Part shown: positions 19,376-28,426 of the stretch, piece after piece | Layout of the letters: each line of letters opens with the position of its first letter | Numbering within the stretch: the first letter of the stretch is position 1 | From: Caecitellus pseudoparvulus | Lineage: Eukaryota > Bigyra: Bicosoecida | Reading direction: 5' to 3' | DNA length: 64,000 nucleotides | Assembly: GCA_965644315.1 (NCBI GenBank) | Contig: CBFFRQ010000044.1 | Span: 186,001-250,000 of the forward strand | The notes under the pieces: generated by a model | Database searches by the model: none | Told to the model about the DNA's origin: nothing | The model's input: the letters and a program-made list of their open reading frames with translations, nothing else | Position numbers and translations under genes: made by a program

Positions 19376-21470
19376 TCACGCTGCAGGTGTGCCGTTCAGC
19401 GACCAGTCGTAGTCGTTGTACTTGATGGTCCACCCCCCTGTTCCAGCCTTGGAGCTGCTGAACCAGCCGCCGGTGGACTCGGGCAGGGCCAGTGCGGTGG
19501 CCGCCGCGCCAGCCGCGTTTGAACGGATGAACTCCCACACACCGGTGTCTGAGCCGCCGAAGTCCTTGCGGAACCAGTAGAAAATACGGGAAACGTGCAA
19601 TTCTTTCTTGGTTGCATCAGGCCTGACGTTGGAGGCGTCCGACACGAACGCTCGCGCCGCCTCGCTCAGCTCTTGCTGCACTGAGGCGCCGGTGTACACT
19701 CGGACTGGAGGACAGGCCTTGGCGCCACACACCATGGCAAAGTGCACACGGGGGTCGAGTGACTCAAACGCCACTGTGCGGCGGCCGTCTCCCTTGTCGA
19801 ACTGGGCGGTGAGTTTGTACGGGTGAGGCCGGTTGCACCGCAGCACGCCGTGCTCGATGTCGTCCAGCGACAGCGTGAAACCGCCGATGCGGTAGGAGGA
19901 CGTGGAGAAAAAATGCATGCGTTCCGTGTTCGTGGTTGCTTGCCCCTTCTCCACGATTGCGTGGATGGTCTGCGGGGAGGGTCGCGGGAAACGCAGCACG
20001 TGCTCGCCACTCACTGAGCAGGCACAGTGCATGCGCCGCAACGCACCAAGCCATTGTACACATTCAAAAACAACGCCAAGCGGTCATTCGCCGACAAATG
20101 CAACGGGTTGCACCGTGTGAGAAGCGCTGCCGCGCGACAGTACAGCTCCCAGGCAGGGTGGCCCTTGGCACGCCCATAGGCGAACCCGCCTTGCTCGGGA
20201 GATAGCAAGGCTGCCATGACCGCCTTACTGGCTGCGCAGTAGACATCTGCAATGCGTTTCGCATACGTTTCGGTTTCTTCCGCGTCGGCGCCCTGGCTGG
20301 GCGTGCTTGAGGCAGGCAGTGGCGGTGTGGAGGGTGCGGGCAGCACTGCCGCAGCAGCCCAATTCAAGCCCCACGAGTCACTCAGCGCAGCTGAAACGTC
20401 AGCACCATCTGTTCCGGATAAAACACCCGGCAAAGCGGTCATCAACAACCACGGTGCGTTGCTGCTCGTTCGCAGAGTGCCCACTCCAGCGAGGGGAGCA
20501 GCCACGCCGCTCCATGCAGCTTCCCGCAGCAGCTCCTTCCCGTCAGCTGACGAAACGCACAAGCCGGCCTCCAGCGCCGCCCGCAGTTCCTTGCTGGTGT
20601 GAGAGGCGGAGACAAGGCTCGCATTTGTGGCGGCTGCAGGTGCAGAGCCCATGCCCTGAGCAAAGGGGGGCGGGAGGAGGTGTGGAGGGGGGGATTGGGG
20701 CTCGCAGTGCTGGGACACGGGGCGAAACGCACGAAGAGACCCCCGGAGGCAGCCGAAGCGCCGGTCCCACCTGCGGCCTCCAACGCCGCGGCCAAAGCGG
20801 CAGTCTTGCGGGGCAGAGGGGCGGCGGCCAGTGCCGTCAGGGTCGTGTCCAGGCCACTCGCGACAGTTTGGCTCCAGCCTGCTGCCAGTCCTTTGGCGAC
20901 GGCGCGCTGCACCCGGTTGACGAGGGACACCAGCCATTCAGGCAATGGAGAGGGAGAGGAAATTGCATCTTGCAGTCCTCCGCCCGCGTGCAGCTCCTGC
21001 ACGACAGGCGAGATGGGGGAAAGGTGTGGACCGGGCGAGGGGCGGGGTCAATTTCCGCACGTGCGCACCTTGAGCGAATCTGCACCTCCGAGGAAGGAGG
21101 CGCCCAGGAAGATCTGGGGCACCGTGGGGTGTTTTGTGTGTTCGAACAGCTGCGCCCTGTCTTCGGGGAAGGCTCCAATCGGAACCTGCGAGCACAGCGG
21201 TGGCGTGGCGTCAAATGCCGCAGCGATTCCGTGGACTGGCCCACTCACGTCCAGGTGCGGGATGTCTTCAGACCGCAGCAGCGCCAGGGCTGCCTTGCAG
21301 TGCTTGCAGGACGAAGAGGAGAACACGATGACTGGCGGGGCGCTGTCGGCGGAGATCAGCTGCGTCGGGGCGGCGTCGGCGCCAGTCGCAGTTGCCGAGG
21401 GAACCGCCGATTCGCTGACACTGCCGACACCCCCGCTGGCAGCAGTGGGGGCAGGTGCGGCTGCAGCCAT
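19376..21470 (-). CDS. Glutaredoxin-DUF547 fusion protein, four exons
   Basis: Exons are 21470-21069, 20996-20733, 20655-20047 and 19969-19376, giving 622 aa. The introns (72, 77 and 77 nt) are all phase 0 with GTGCGC or GTGCGT donors. Residues about 45-150 are glutaredoxin-like: PPVIVFSSSSCKHCKAAL, with a CxxC redox pair, then TVPQIFLGASFLGGADSLK and ELHAGGGLQ. A linker with Ala-rich helices follows. DUF547 begins at NPLHLSANDRLALFLNVYNG and continues with TIHAIVEKG, SYRIGGFTLSLDDIEHGVLR, DPRVHFAMVCGAKACPPVRV and IFYWFRKDFGG. Fusions of glutaredoxin with DUF547 are known from plants and algae; the function of DUF547 is not established. No targeting peptide is obvious. The Ala-rich first 40 residues may be disordered. 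The start is gtcATGGCT. Confidence 0.88.
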
Positions 21471-21605
21471 GACGGGGAGTGGTGCTCGTGAGCGTGTGCC
21501 GGGCGGAGCTTGCAAGCATCAAGTTTGCGAGTGTGGGTGGAGTGTTGCGTTGTGGCATGCCGCGGAATTTGTGCCGCCTCTCTCAGCGCACGCAGTGAAT
21601 GCACT

Positions 21606-21616
21606 CCCCCCCCCCC
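21606..21616 (+). repeat. Poly-C tract
   Basis: Eleven consecutive C bases lie in the short gap between the Tudor gene and the glutaredoxin-DUF547 start. It may be a slippage-prone spot or an assembly error risk. Confidence 0.8.
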
Positions 21617-21714
21617 TTCCGCTCGGTAGCAGAGCCCCACAGCGCCCGGCACACTTGGCACAATGAGAGTAATTCGTCGCTTCGTGTGGAGCACGGCGTT
21701 TCCTGAACACTGCG

Positions 21715-21720
21715 TGCATT
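21715..21720 (-). terminator. Candidate poly(A) signal AATGCA, Tudor gene
   Basis: AATGCA on the minus strand starts 31 bases past the stop of the Tudor gene. It belongs to the recurrent downstream hexamer set. Confidence 0.4.
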
Positions 21721-21751
21721 CGGATTACCCTGCCTGTCGGGCGTGGTGCGT

Positions 21752-22887
21752 TCACAGGCCTGCTGGCGGCTTGGGCCGTTTCGCGCCCCCCCCCAGCCCA
21801 TCCGCCAGCCCGAACATGCCGGAGGTGGCTGAACGCCCCGAAACGGACGGCATGCCAGCGTGTCTGATGCGTTTCGTGCCCTTGCTCTTGCCGCTTCCCC
21901 CCGCAATCTTGCTTTGGAAGTCCTTCCACGAATTCTTGCGCCCAGCTGCAGCTGCCACCTGCACGTTGCGCTTGTGCGTGAACTTCATGCGCTTCACGGC
22001 CCGCCGCTTGCGTTTCTTGTCTGCTTCGCTGTCTGTGGGCTGCAGGCGCAAGTGGTCTGGGATTGTGAAGTCCCCAGCCGCTGCCGCCGCTGCAGCAGCG
22101 GCGCCTTCCGATTCTGCCGCTGAACCCCCCCTGCCACCCCCCCTGCCGCTGGCATGGCGGAGGTACTCCAACGGCACCGTTTCTGTGTTGCCGTACTTCG
22201 TGTAGGTGACTCGCACGACGCGCCAGGGGGGGGGAGTGACTCCCCCTGCCGCCTCCGCCGCCCCATTTGCAGCTTCCACGAGCGGCAACGTGCCATCATC
22301 AGACACCACCCCCTCCACACGAGCAGCGTACCACTGCCCATCCCCAGCGTATTTGGCAGCCACTTTTAGCCCAGGAGTCACCTCGTCCGCCGTCAACGCA
22401 CCACCAGTCGGCGGAGCCAACGGCCGCACAGATGCCGCCGGCAGTGGCTCCTCGGACCCGAAACCGACGTACTTAACGGAAATGGGGTCAGTTCCCGACG
22501 CACGCACCGCAGTGACGACGGCTGGGTACCAGATGGAGCCCCCTGCCGCAGCTGACCGCCCCTCCACGCGCTGCCCCACCTCAAACGCCAGTCCCTGCCC
22601 TGAACCAGCCACGGCGCCGGCGGCAGACTGTGGCGCTTGCACCATGCGTTGCGTCAACGCTATGACATCTTTCAAGTCTGCACGCAGAGTGATGTACTCT
22701 GCGTTCGATGGGTCTTCAGCGCAGAGCCTCTCCACCTGGGGGGGAGGGGGGGTGTGGCGATTGCGCTGCGGAAATTGGACCCTGCACACCCGCAGAAGCG
22801 CACCTTCTCAAGCTTAGCCTGGTAATCTGCCAGCTTTCCTTGGAGCTCTGCGCTTGAAGCCGTGCTCGTGTCTCCCTGCACAGCCAT
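21752..22887 (-). CDS. SPF30/SMNDC1-like tandem-Tudor splicing factor
   Basis: Exons are 22887-22804 and 22735-21752 (355 aa). The single intron is 68 nt, phase 0, GTGCGC donor. The first exon (28 aa, AELQGKLADYQAKLEK) joins VERLCAEDPSNAEY and DLKDVIALTQRMV, which matches the N-terminal helix pair of SPF30/SMNDC1. Two Tudor-like barrels follow: about residues 75-135 (VGQRVEG, WYPAVVTAV, VKYVGFGSEE) and 150-230 (GLKVAAKYAGDGQWYAARVEGV, YTKYGNTETVPLEYL). Tudor domains of this type bind symmetric dimethyl-arginine on Sm proteins, and SPF30 helps assemble the tri-snRNP in the nucleus. Animal SPF30 has one Tudor domain, so the second is a difference. A run of about nine Ala and a Lys/Arg-rich block (DKKRKRRAVKRMKF, likely a nuclear signal) precede a C-terminal GKSKGTKRIRH segment. 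Confidence 0.8.
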
Positions 22888-23101
22888 GCCTGCCAGTGCA
22901 GCTTCACCTCCACCCCACTGCAGGTGCCGTTTCTTTCCCGGCTGGCTCCAGGCGCACTTGTTGCAGGGCGAGTTGTGAGGAGGGGGGGGTGGGTATGCAG
23001 TGCACTGTGTGGGGGCTGTAGCTGTTGGTGGGAGCCGTGGACCTATGGCTTTTGCGCGCCCATCCGCAGTGGTGAGGGGAACTGGATTGGTTGGCGGCCG
23101 C

Positions 23102-26100
23102 CTATCGACCGCTACGAGCGCCCGCCGCGCTGTGCAGGGGGTTGGTCACTTTGCCGGTGCCAGCTGGTCGCACGCGAGGCGGGGACTTGCTGGGCTTGGG
23201 AACTCGGGGGACGGGCGGTTTATCAGGGGGGGGTGGCAGGCCCTTGAACCCCCCCTTGCGCTGGGCAGAGCCCCCCCCCGCCGAGCCGCTGGTGGCAGTG
23301 GCGGCGGCGGCGAGGGGGTTTACTGAGGACACAGTGCCAGAGGTCGGCGGGTCGCTGCGACCAGGGGGGGCGTGCGACCCCGTCTGCTCGGCACCTGCGA
23401 CCCGCTCGGCGGACGGGGAGCGCACCGGGGCACTGGTCGTGCCGCGACGCGGTCGCGCGCCTTGCGACGGCCTGCGACCAGCCCCGCCTGTGGGGGTCGT
23501 CGGGCGCGACGGGGCGGGGGGCGGCGTGCGACCCCTCCCTGCCGAGCGACGCTGCACAGCCGCGCGCAGTGGGTTGATCCCAGCCTCGTCCGAGGGGGTC
23601 GCATCCCCCCCCTCACCCCCCTGCACTCCAGCGGGCATGCTACGCACCCCCAGTGTCGTCAGGGCTTTGTCTGGTCGGTTTGGGTGCAGGTTGGGTGACT
23701 CGGTGATGGACGACAACGCAGCAGTGCCCCCCCACCCCTGCTTGCTCTTCTGAGCACCCCCACCTCCTCGTGGCGACCCCCGCATGCTGCCCCTGCGACC
23801 CGCACGATTCGACGTCGGCGCTTGCGACGCGGCGAAGCCCAGCAGGGCAGACTTGCGACGCGACCTCGCTTGTGCGACCTGCAGTTGCTGCTCCGTTTCC
23901 ACATCGCTGGCGACGGTGGCCCGGGCAGGGGGCAAGCCTTCACGGTCCTCGTTGCCGGAACACCCCGAGGAGCCCTCCCCCGAGTGTTCCGACTTCTCCT
24001 CCACGTGCGGTTTCAGGGTGGGGCGCCGCACGCCGTGCTGGGGGCTGGCGAGCTGCCTGCCGCTCGGCGTGCGCGACATGCGGCGCAGGGCCAGGTGGTC
24101 GCGTCGCGCCGCCAGCTTGGAGTCACCGCCCTCCACCCCCCCCTGCCCAGCCGAGGAGGGGGGTAAAAGGGGGGTCCCATCCGGCCCCAGCGGCCGCCCA
24201 GCAGAGTCTAGCGCCACCACCTTACCGGTGGGCAGGCGGATGCTGTGGGGGCGACGACGGGCGGGCATGGGCCCCAACTCCAGGCCCTTGTCATCTGGGC
24301 CCAGTTGAATGGCCGCCAAATTGGCCCACGGGCGGAACAGCTCCTCATCTTCCAGGGCCGCGTCTAAAAACGCCCGCTGCATACTGGCGTTCACGTCCAG
24401 GGTGGATGCGCCCCACACCCCCTGCCCCTCCGGCATCTCCGACCAAACCGACATGTCCGAGTCGCTGCGACCAGCCACCGGCGACAGCGCGCTGAAGCGC
24501 GTCTGGCGGGGACTGGGCAGGTCGGGCAGTGGGTCGTTGGCTGCTGAGCCGGGGGGGGGTGCTGGCGCTCGCTTGGGGGGGGGCGGTGCGCGCAGACGGG
24601 TGGGGGCGCGAGGTGCCGTTCGCGGCGGGCCAGGGGCAGCTCGACGTGACGGGGTCGGCTCTGCGACCTGCCCCGGCTTCAGTGGCATGAGGTTGCGACC
24701 ACGCGACCCGCCGCCACGCGCCTCGCCCCGCGATTTATCATCGACAGAGGCGGAGATGGCGTCCACGCCCCCCGCGCCGCCCGGCGTGCGACGGCGACGT
24801 CGGCGCTTGCGACCTGCCAGGTTGTTCTGCGCCGAGCTCAGCGTGTCGGCCAGCTGTGCCTCCAGCGCCGCCTGGAACGCAGGCCGGTTCTTCAAGTACG
24901 TGGACACATGCTCGATGGCGTCGCACAGGGGCATGTACACGTCGTCGCTGTCTCGCCGGCACTCGCAGCACACCACCGCACACCACGCCGACCAATCATC
25001 CCACGCGTTCGGGCGCAAGCTCAGCACGGCGCGCGCCTGCCGCACCAACTCCGCCTCCACGGCGCCCTCCCCCCGCCCAAACATCTTTTTGGACTTCACC
25101 ATGGCGATGGCGAGGCCCATCACGAACGGCCACTGCGCCATGCCCGACCGGCTCTGGTGCGGGGGGCCACTCGGATGCACACGGCAAGAGGGGACGCAGG
25201 AATGCGCCAGCAGCGCACGCAGAAAGTGCGAGGCGGGGGGTGGCGCACTGCCGTCCACGTCGTTTGCCGCCGCCACGCGCAGTTCGGGCAAGCACTTGTT
25301 CAAACCCTCCCGTGCCGAGGCGCCCAATTTCCGCGCGCACGCGCAACTGCCACGCGCCAGGGCATAGCCAAACGCCGCCCACAGCAGCACGTGCAGCGGC
25401 AGCATGAAGGCAGTGGCTGCGAAGTGCCCCTGGCTCACAGCCGCCACTGCCGTGTGCAAGGCTAGCACGGCGCTCACCTGCACATCCAAGCGGTTCAACT
25501 CCGGTAATGTGTACGGCTGCACAGCCAGGGTGAAGCAGATGAGGACGATGTGGGAGAGGAGGATGAAAGCAGCCCGGCGGATGAGTTCAGTTTCCAGGAA
25601 CACCACGGCCATCAGCAGAACATGCGCGCCCAGGCGCAGAACACCAAAGCTGTGGCTGGGAATCCACCGCGAGAAACCGAAACACCGCCGCTCCATTTCC
25701 AGAGCCATGCGCACAGGCAGTGCGACAGCGGCCAGTTCCACGAGTTCAAGAACACGGCGTTCGTGTTCCGACGCCATGAGCTTGCCGAGAATGTGGTCTG
25801 CGAACACGTACACCTGTTTGGGCTTCATCTGCACACGGTAGCCCGCCGTGAACTGTGCAAAGGTCACGCTCGCGTGGTGGTCGTCTCTCAGCACGTTGGC
25901 AGACTGCAGGCGCACGACGAACAGCAGCAGCAGGGGGAACAGGAAACCGTGCAGGATAAAGGAGGCAAATGCGAAGGAGTACATGCCGTCGCTGTCCCGG
26001 TTCAGGGCGAGAGAGGACCCCAACACCCACTCGCCGCCCAGCAGCGTCAGTGGCGGGCCGATGATCTGCAGGGATGAGGACACGGCCACGCCCCACACGA

Positions 26101-27532
26101 GCAGGTACAGCGCCCACACAGCTCGCACAATGCCCCACACGGCCAGGGTGGGCACCCGTCGCACGGAGTCGGTGATTTCCCCTGCCACGGCGCTGCAGTT
26201 CAGGTACGCGCGCACTTTGCGGGCTGGCAGGGAGAGTACGACGAGTGTTCCGGCAACCACCAGGAACAGAGAATTCACCAGGCTCAGAAACGTGGAGGCG
26301 CTGGCCATGTACGACGCGTGCCCGAAGGCACAGGAAGACTCCGTGAAGCCAGACATGGGCAGGGCCCCCATCAGCGCGCCAACAGCACCAAACAGCAACT
26401 TGAACCCGGCGCCCAGCGGGTCAGAGCCACCCCATGAGGCGTGGCGGAAGGCGCCGCCATCCCCGATCCACGTCGTGGAGTTCGCCGTCCAGGTGCTGGA
26501 GCTGGTGTTGGCCGCGACGAGGGGGGATGCGGCCCCCAGCGCCGCCTGTTCCGCCACACTGCGGCCACACGCCGTGGACCAGTCTTCCATCGTCACAGAG
26601 CGTCGCGCGAGGCCGAGAGTGTCCTCTGCCGCGGGCAGGAAGATGACGCTGATGTAGGTCATGGTGACGGCGTAGAAGCCCACCAGGCGCAGTGTTCCGA
26701 TGAACAGGTCCTGGGCCAGTGTGCCCCGCTCCAAGGTGGTCCAGTACGCCAGCACGCCGAAGGCGGCCACAGCGGCCAGAATGCCCAGGATCACCACGAT
26801 GAGCAACGTATCACTCGCCTCGTCACAGGGTTCACAGGGGGCACAGGGGGAGCCGCCCCGTGGTGCATAGCCCTGCTGGCAGGCAGCGCAGGCGGCGCCT
26901 GTGTGGCCAGGTGCGCAGCGCATGCCGGCGCCCTCAGGCCCACCCGCCTCACAGGCGCCGAAACGGGGACACACCATGACGTCCACCGCCGTGAGCATGC
27001 GGTAGGACTGTGGGCAGAACTCACACCACGCCCCTGGCGGTGCACGCAGAGCGGCGCGGGAGGTATCGCCGTCAAGGGGTGTGCACATTGCCCACCAATT
27101 GCCGCACGTGGTGGCTGACACCACGGCCAGCGCAGGCGTGGGGGTGGGCTCCGAGCTGGGGGAGGGGGACGGACTAGGGGAGGCACTTGGGGAGGCGGAG
27201 GGGCTGCCGCCAGACAGGCCCCGTAGGCGCAGTGCTTGCTCACTTCCATCGTGCGCTGGTGGTCGATGCGACCTGGGCGATGGACTGATGAGAGCAGGGG
27301 CAGGGTTGCGAACGTGCACCGGCCTACCCTCTTCGGGCGCAAGCAGGGAGGGGGCAGCTTGCATGCTCCGTTGCTGGGTGCTGGAGGGCGGAGTGCTGGC
27401 GGGGCTGTGACGCAGCAGAGCGGTGGCGCTGGTGGGTGTCTGAAACGAGCCCTGCCAACTCCCGCTGCGTGCGCTGCCGGCCAGCACCAACAGACACACC
27501 CACACCCAGAAGGAAAATGAAGTACTCTTCAT
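23102..27532 (-). CDS. P2: short paralogue of the Cys-rich nine-span surface protein family
   Basis: This is 1476 aa without visible introns. The start at 27532 gives a signal peptide (MKSTSFSFWVWVCLLVLAGS). Only about 100 residues precede a Ser/Pro stalk (about 104-132), so the FG-GAP and lectin-like ectodomains of its relatives are absent. The Cys-rich module follows (about 139-239: WWAMC, PGAWCEFC, VCPRFGAC, GHTGAACAACQQGYAP, CAPCEPC). Next comes a membrane region (241-734) with the family motifs VTMEDWSTACGRS, HHASVTFAQFTAGYRVQM, RRCFGFSRWIPSHSFG and QPYTLPELNRLD. The 740-residue tail is Pro/Arg/Ser-rich, very basic, and probably cytoplasmic and disordered. It lies head to head with P3, 894 bp apart, which suggests a shared promoter region or origin by inverted duplication. 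The function is unknown; a receptor or channel core is the best inference. Confidence 0.85.
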   Translation of the reverse strand: MKSTSFSFWVWVCLLVLAGSARSGSWQGSFQTPTSATALLRHSPASTPPSSTQQRSMQAAPSLLAPEEGRPVHVRNPAPALISPSPRSHRPPAHDGSEQALRLRGLSGGSPSASPSASPSPSPSPSSEPTPTPALAVVSATTCGNWWAMCTPLDGDTSRAALRAPPGAWCEFCPQSYRMLTAVDVMVCPRFGACEAGGPEGAGMRCAPGHTGAACAACQQGYAPRGGSPCAPCEPCDEASDTLLIVVILGILAAVAAFGVLAYWTTLERGTLAQDLFIGTLRLVGFYAVTMTYISVIFLPAAEDTLGLARRSVTMEDWSTACGRSVAEQAALGAASPLVAANTSSSTWTANSTTWIGDGGAFRHASWGGSDPLGAGFKLLFGAVGALMGALPMSGFTESSCAFGHASYMASASTFLSLVNSLFLVVAGTLVVLSLPARKVRAYLNCSAVAGEITDSVRRVPTLAVWGIVRAVWALYLLVWGVAVSSSLQIIGPPLTLLGGEWVLGSSLALNRDSDGMYSFAFASFILHGFLFPLLLLFVVRLQSANVLRDDHHASVTFAQFTAGYRVQMKPKQVYVFADHILGKLMASEHERRVLELVELAAVALPVRMALEMERRCFGFSRWIPSHSFGVLRLGAHVLLMAVVFLETELIRRAAFILLSHIVLICFTLAVQPYTLPELNRLDVQVSAVLALHTAVAAVSQGHFAATAFMLPLHVLLWAAFGYALARGSCACARKLGASAREGLNKCLPELRVAAANDVDGSAPPPASHFLRALLAHSCVPSCRVHPSGPPHQSRSGMAQWPFVMGLAIAMVKSKKMFGRGEGAVEAELVRQARAVLSLRPNAWDDWSAWCAVVCCECRRDSDDVYMPLCDAIEHVSTYLKNRPAFQAALEAQLADTLSSAQNNLAGRKRRRRRRTPGGAGGVDAISASVDDKSRGEARGGGSRGRNLMPLKPGQVAEPTPSRRAAPGPPRTAPRAPTRLRAPPPPKRAPAPPPGSAANDPLPDLPSPRQTRFSALSPVAGRSDSDMSVWSEMPEGQGVWGASTLDVNASMQRAFLDAALEDEELFRPWANLAAIQLGPDDKGLELGPMPARRRPHSIRLPTGKVVALDSAGRPLGPDGTPLLPPSSAGQGGVEGGDSKLAARRDHLALRRMSRTPSGRQLASPQHGVRRPTLKPHVEEKSEHSGEGSSGCSGNEDREGLPPARATVASDVETEQQLQVAQARSRRKSALLGFAASQAPTSNRAGRRGSMRGSPRGGGGAQKSKQGWGGTAALSSITESPNLHPNRPDKALTTLGVRSMPAGVQGGEGGDATPSDEAGINPLRAAVQRRSAGRGRTPPPAPSRPTTPTGGAGRRPSQGARPRRGTTSAPVRSPSAERVAGAEQTGSHAPPGRSDPPTSGTVSSVNPLAAAATATSGSAGGGSAQRKGGFKGLPPPPDKPPVPRVPKPSKSPPRVRPAGTGKVTNPLHSAAGARSGR

Positions 27533-28426
27533 GCTGTGGGCATGTGCTCAGCTGCACGTGCTGCGCGCTGCCTGCACGCGCTGCCAGGCGCCGCCTCGCC
27601 AACCCGGCAGCACTGGCTTCAGGCTTGCCGGCAGCCGAAGCCTGAGCCAAGGGCGCCTTGGCAGGGGCACTTTGCAAACAAGCGCAGGAAGCGGGCGGCA
27701 CTGCCGAACTGGGTGCATCAGAGACGGGGGGAGTCATGCCTGGAGCCCACTGCGCGTTGGGGGAGCCCAGGAATGTGCCGTGCAGGCAGACCTGCTCTCG
27801 CCCTACGGAGAGGCGGCGTTTCGCCTGACTGGCCAGGATTGCGACACAATCCCCCCCACCTGCCAGAGCGCGCCTCGACACAAAAATGAAGCCAGAGTGT
27901 CAACAACATGCACAGCTCATGATCATCCGCAAGCTGGCATCATTTTTCACTCCCTGTGCCCCCCGCTGGCACTGCGACTGTGGTAGCGCAGGTGGCACTT
28001 TAGCGCAGGCTTACTCTGGCACGCCGATCCCTTGCTGCATGCGGTGGAACTTCAGGCGAACTTGCATCCAGTAACATCGAATTCGGCGAAAGTGCGTTTG
28101 TGCGCTCGGTGCACCTCCGCTGCGCGGTGAGGTGGCGGCCGACGCTCCGCCGCCGGCCGATGGCGGCACCGCAACCCTTCCACGACTCTTGCCTGTGCTC
28201 ATGGAGTTCGGCTGCCACATGTGAAGTCTGCATGTGTGCTCCATCTCTCTCATTTGCTTGCCATGGCGCGCCGTGCTGCTGCGTCGCCCTCTCGCACGGC
28301 GCTCCTGTCCCGCCCCCCGCACAGCGTTGTGCACTGCATTTCCCACACCCAGCCGCCCCCCTGGCCACCCTTCTCCGTGCCCTTGAGGAGCGGACAGGCA
28401 AGAGCACCGAGAACGAAGTCGTACAG
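27533..28426. promoter_or_regulatory. Divergent upstream region between P2 and P3
   Basis: This 894-bp stretch lies between two oppositely transcribed members of the same family. I see no TATA-like box and no ORF I would support. The plus-strand frame into P3 is open for some way upstream, but the signal peptide places the start at 28427. It probably holds both promoters. Confidence 0.45.
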
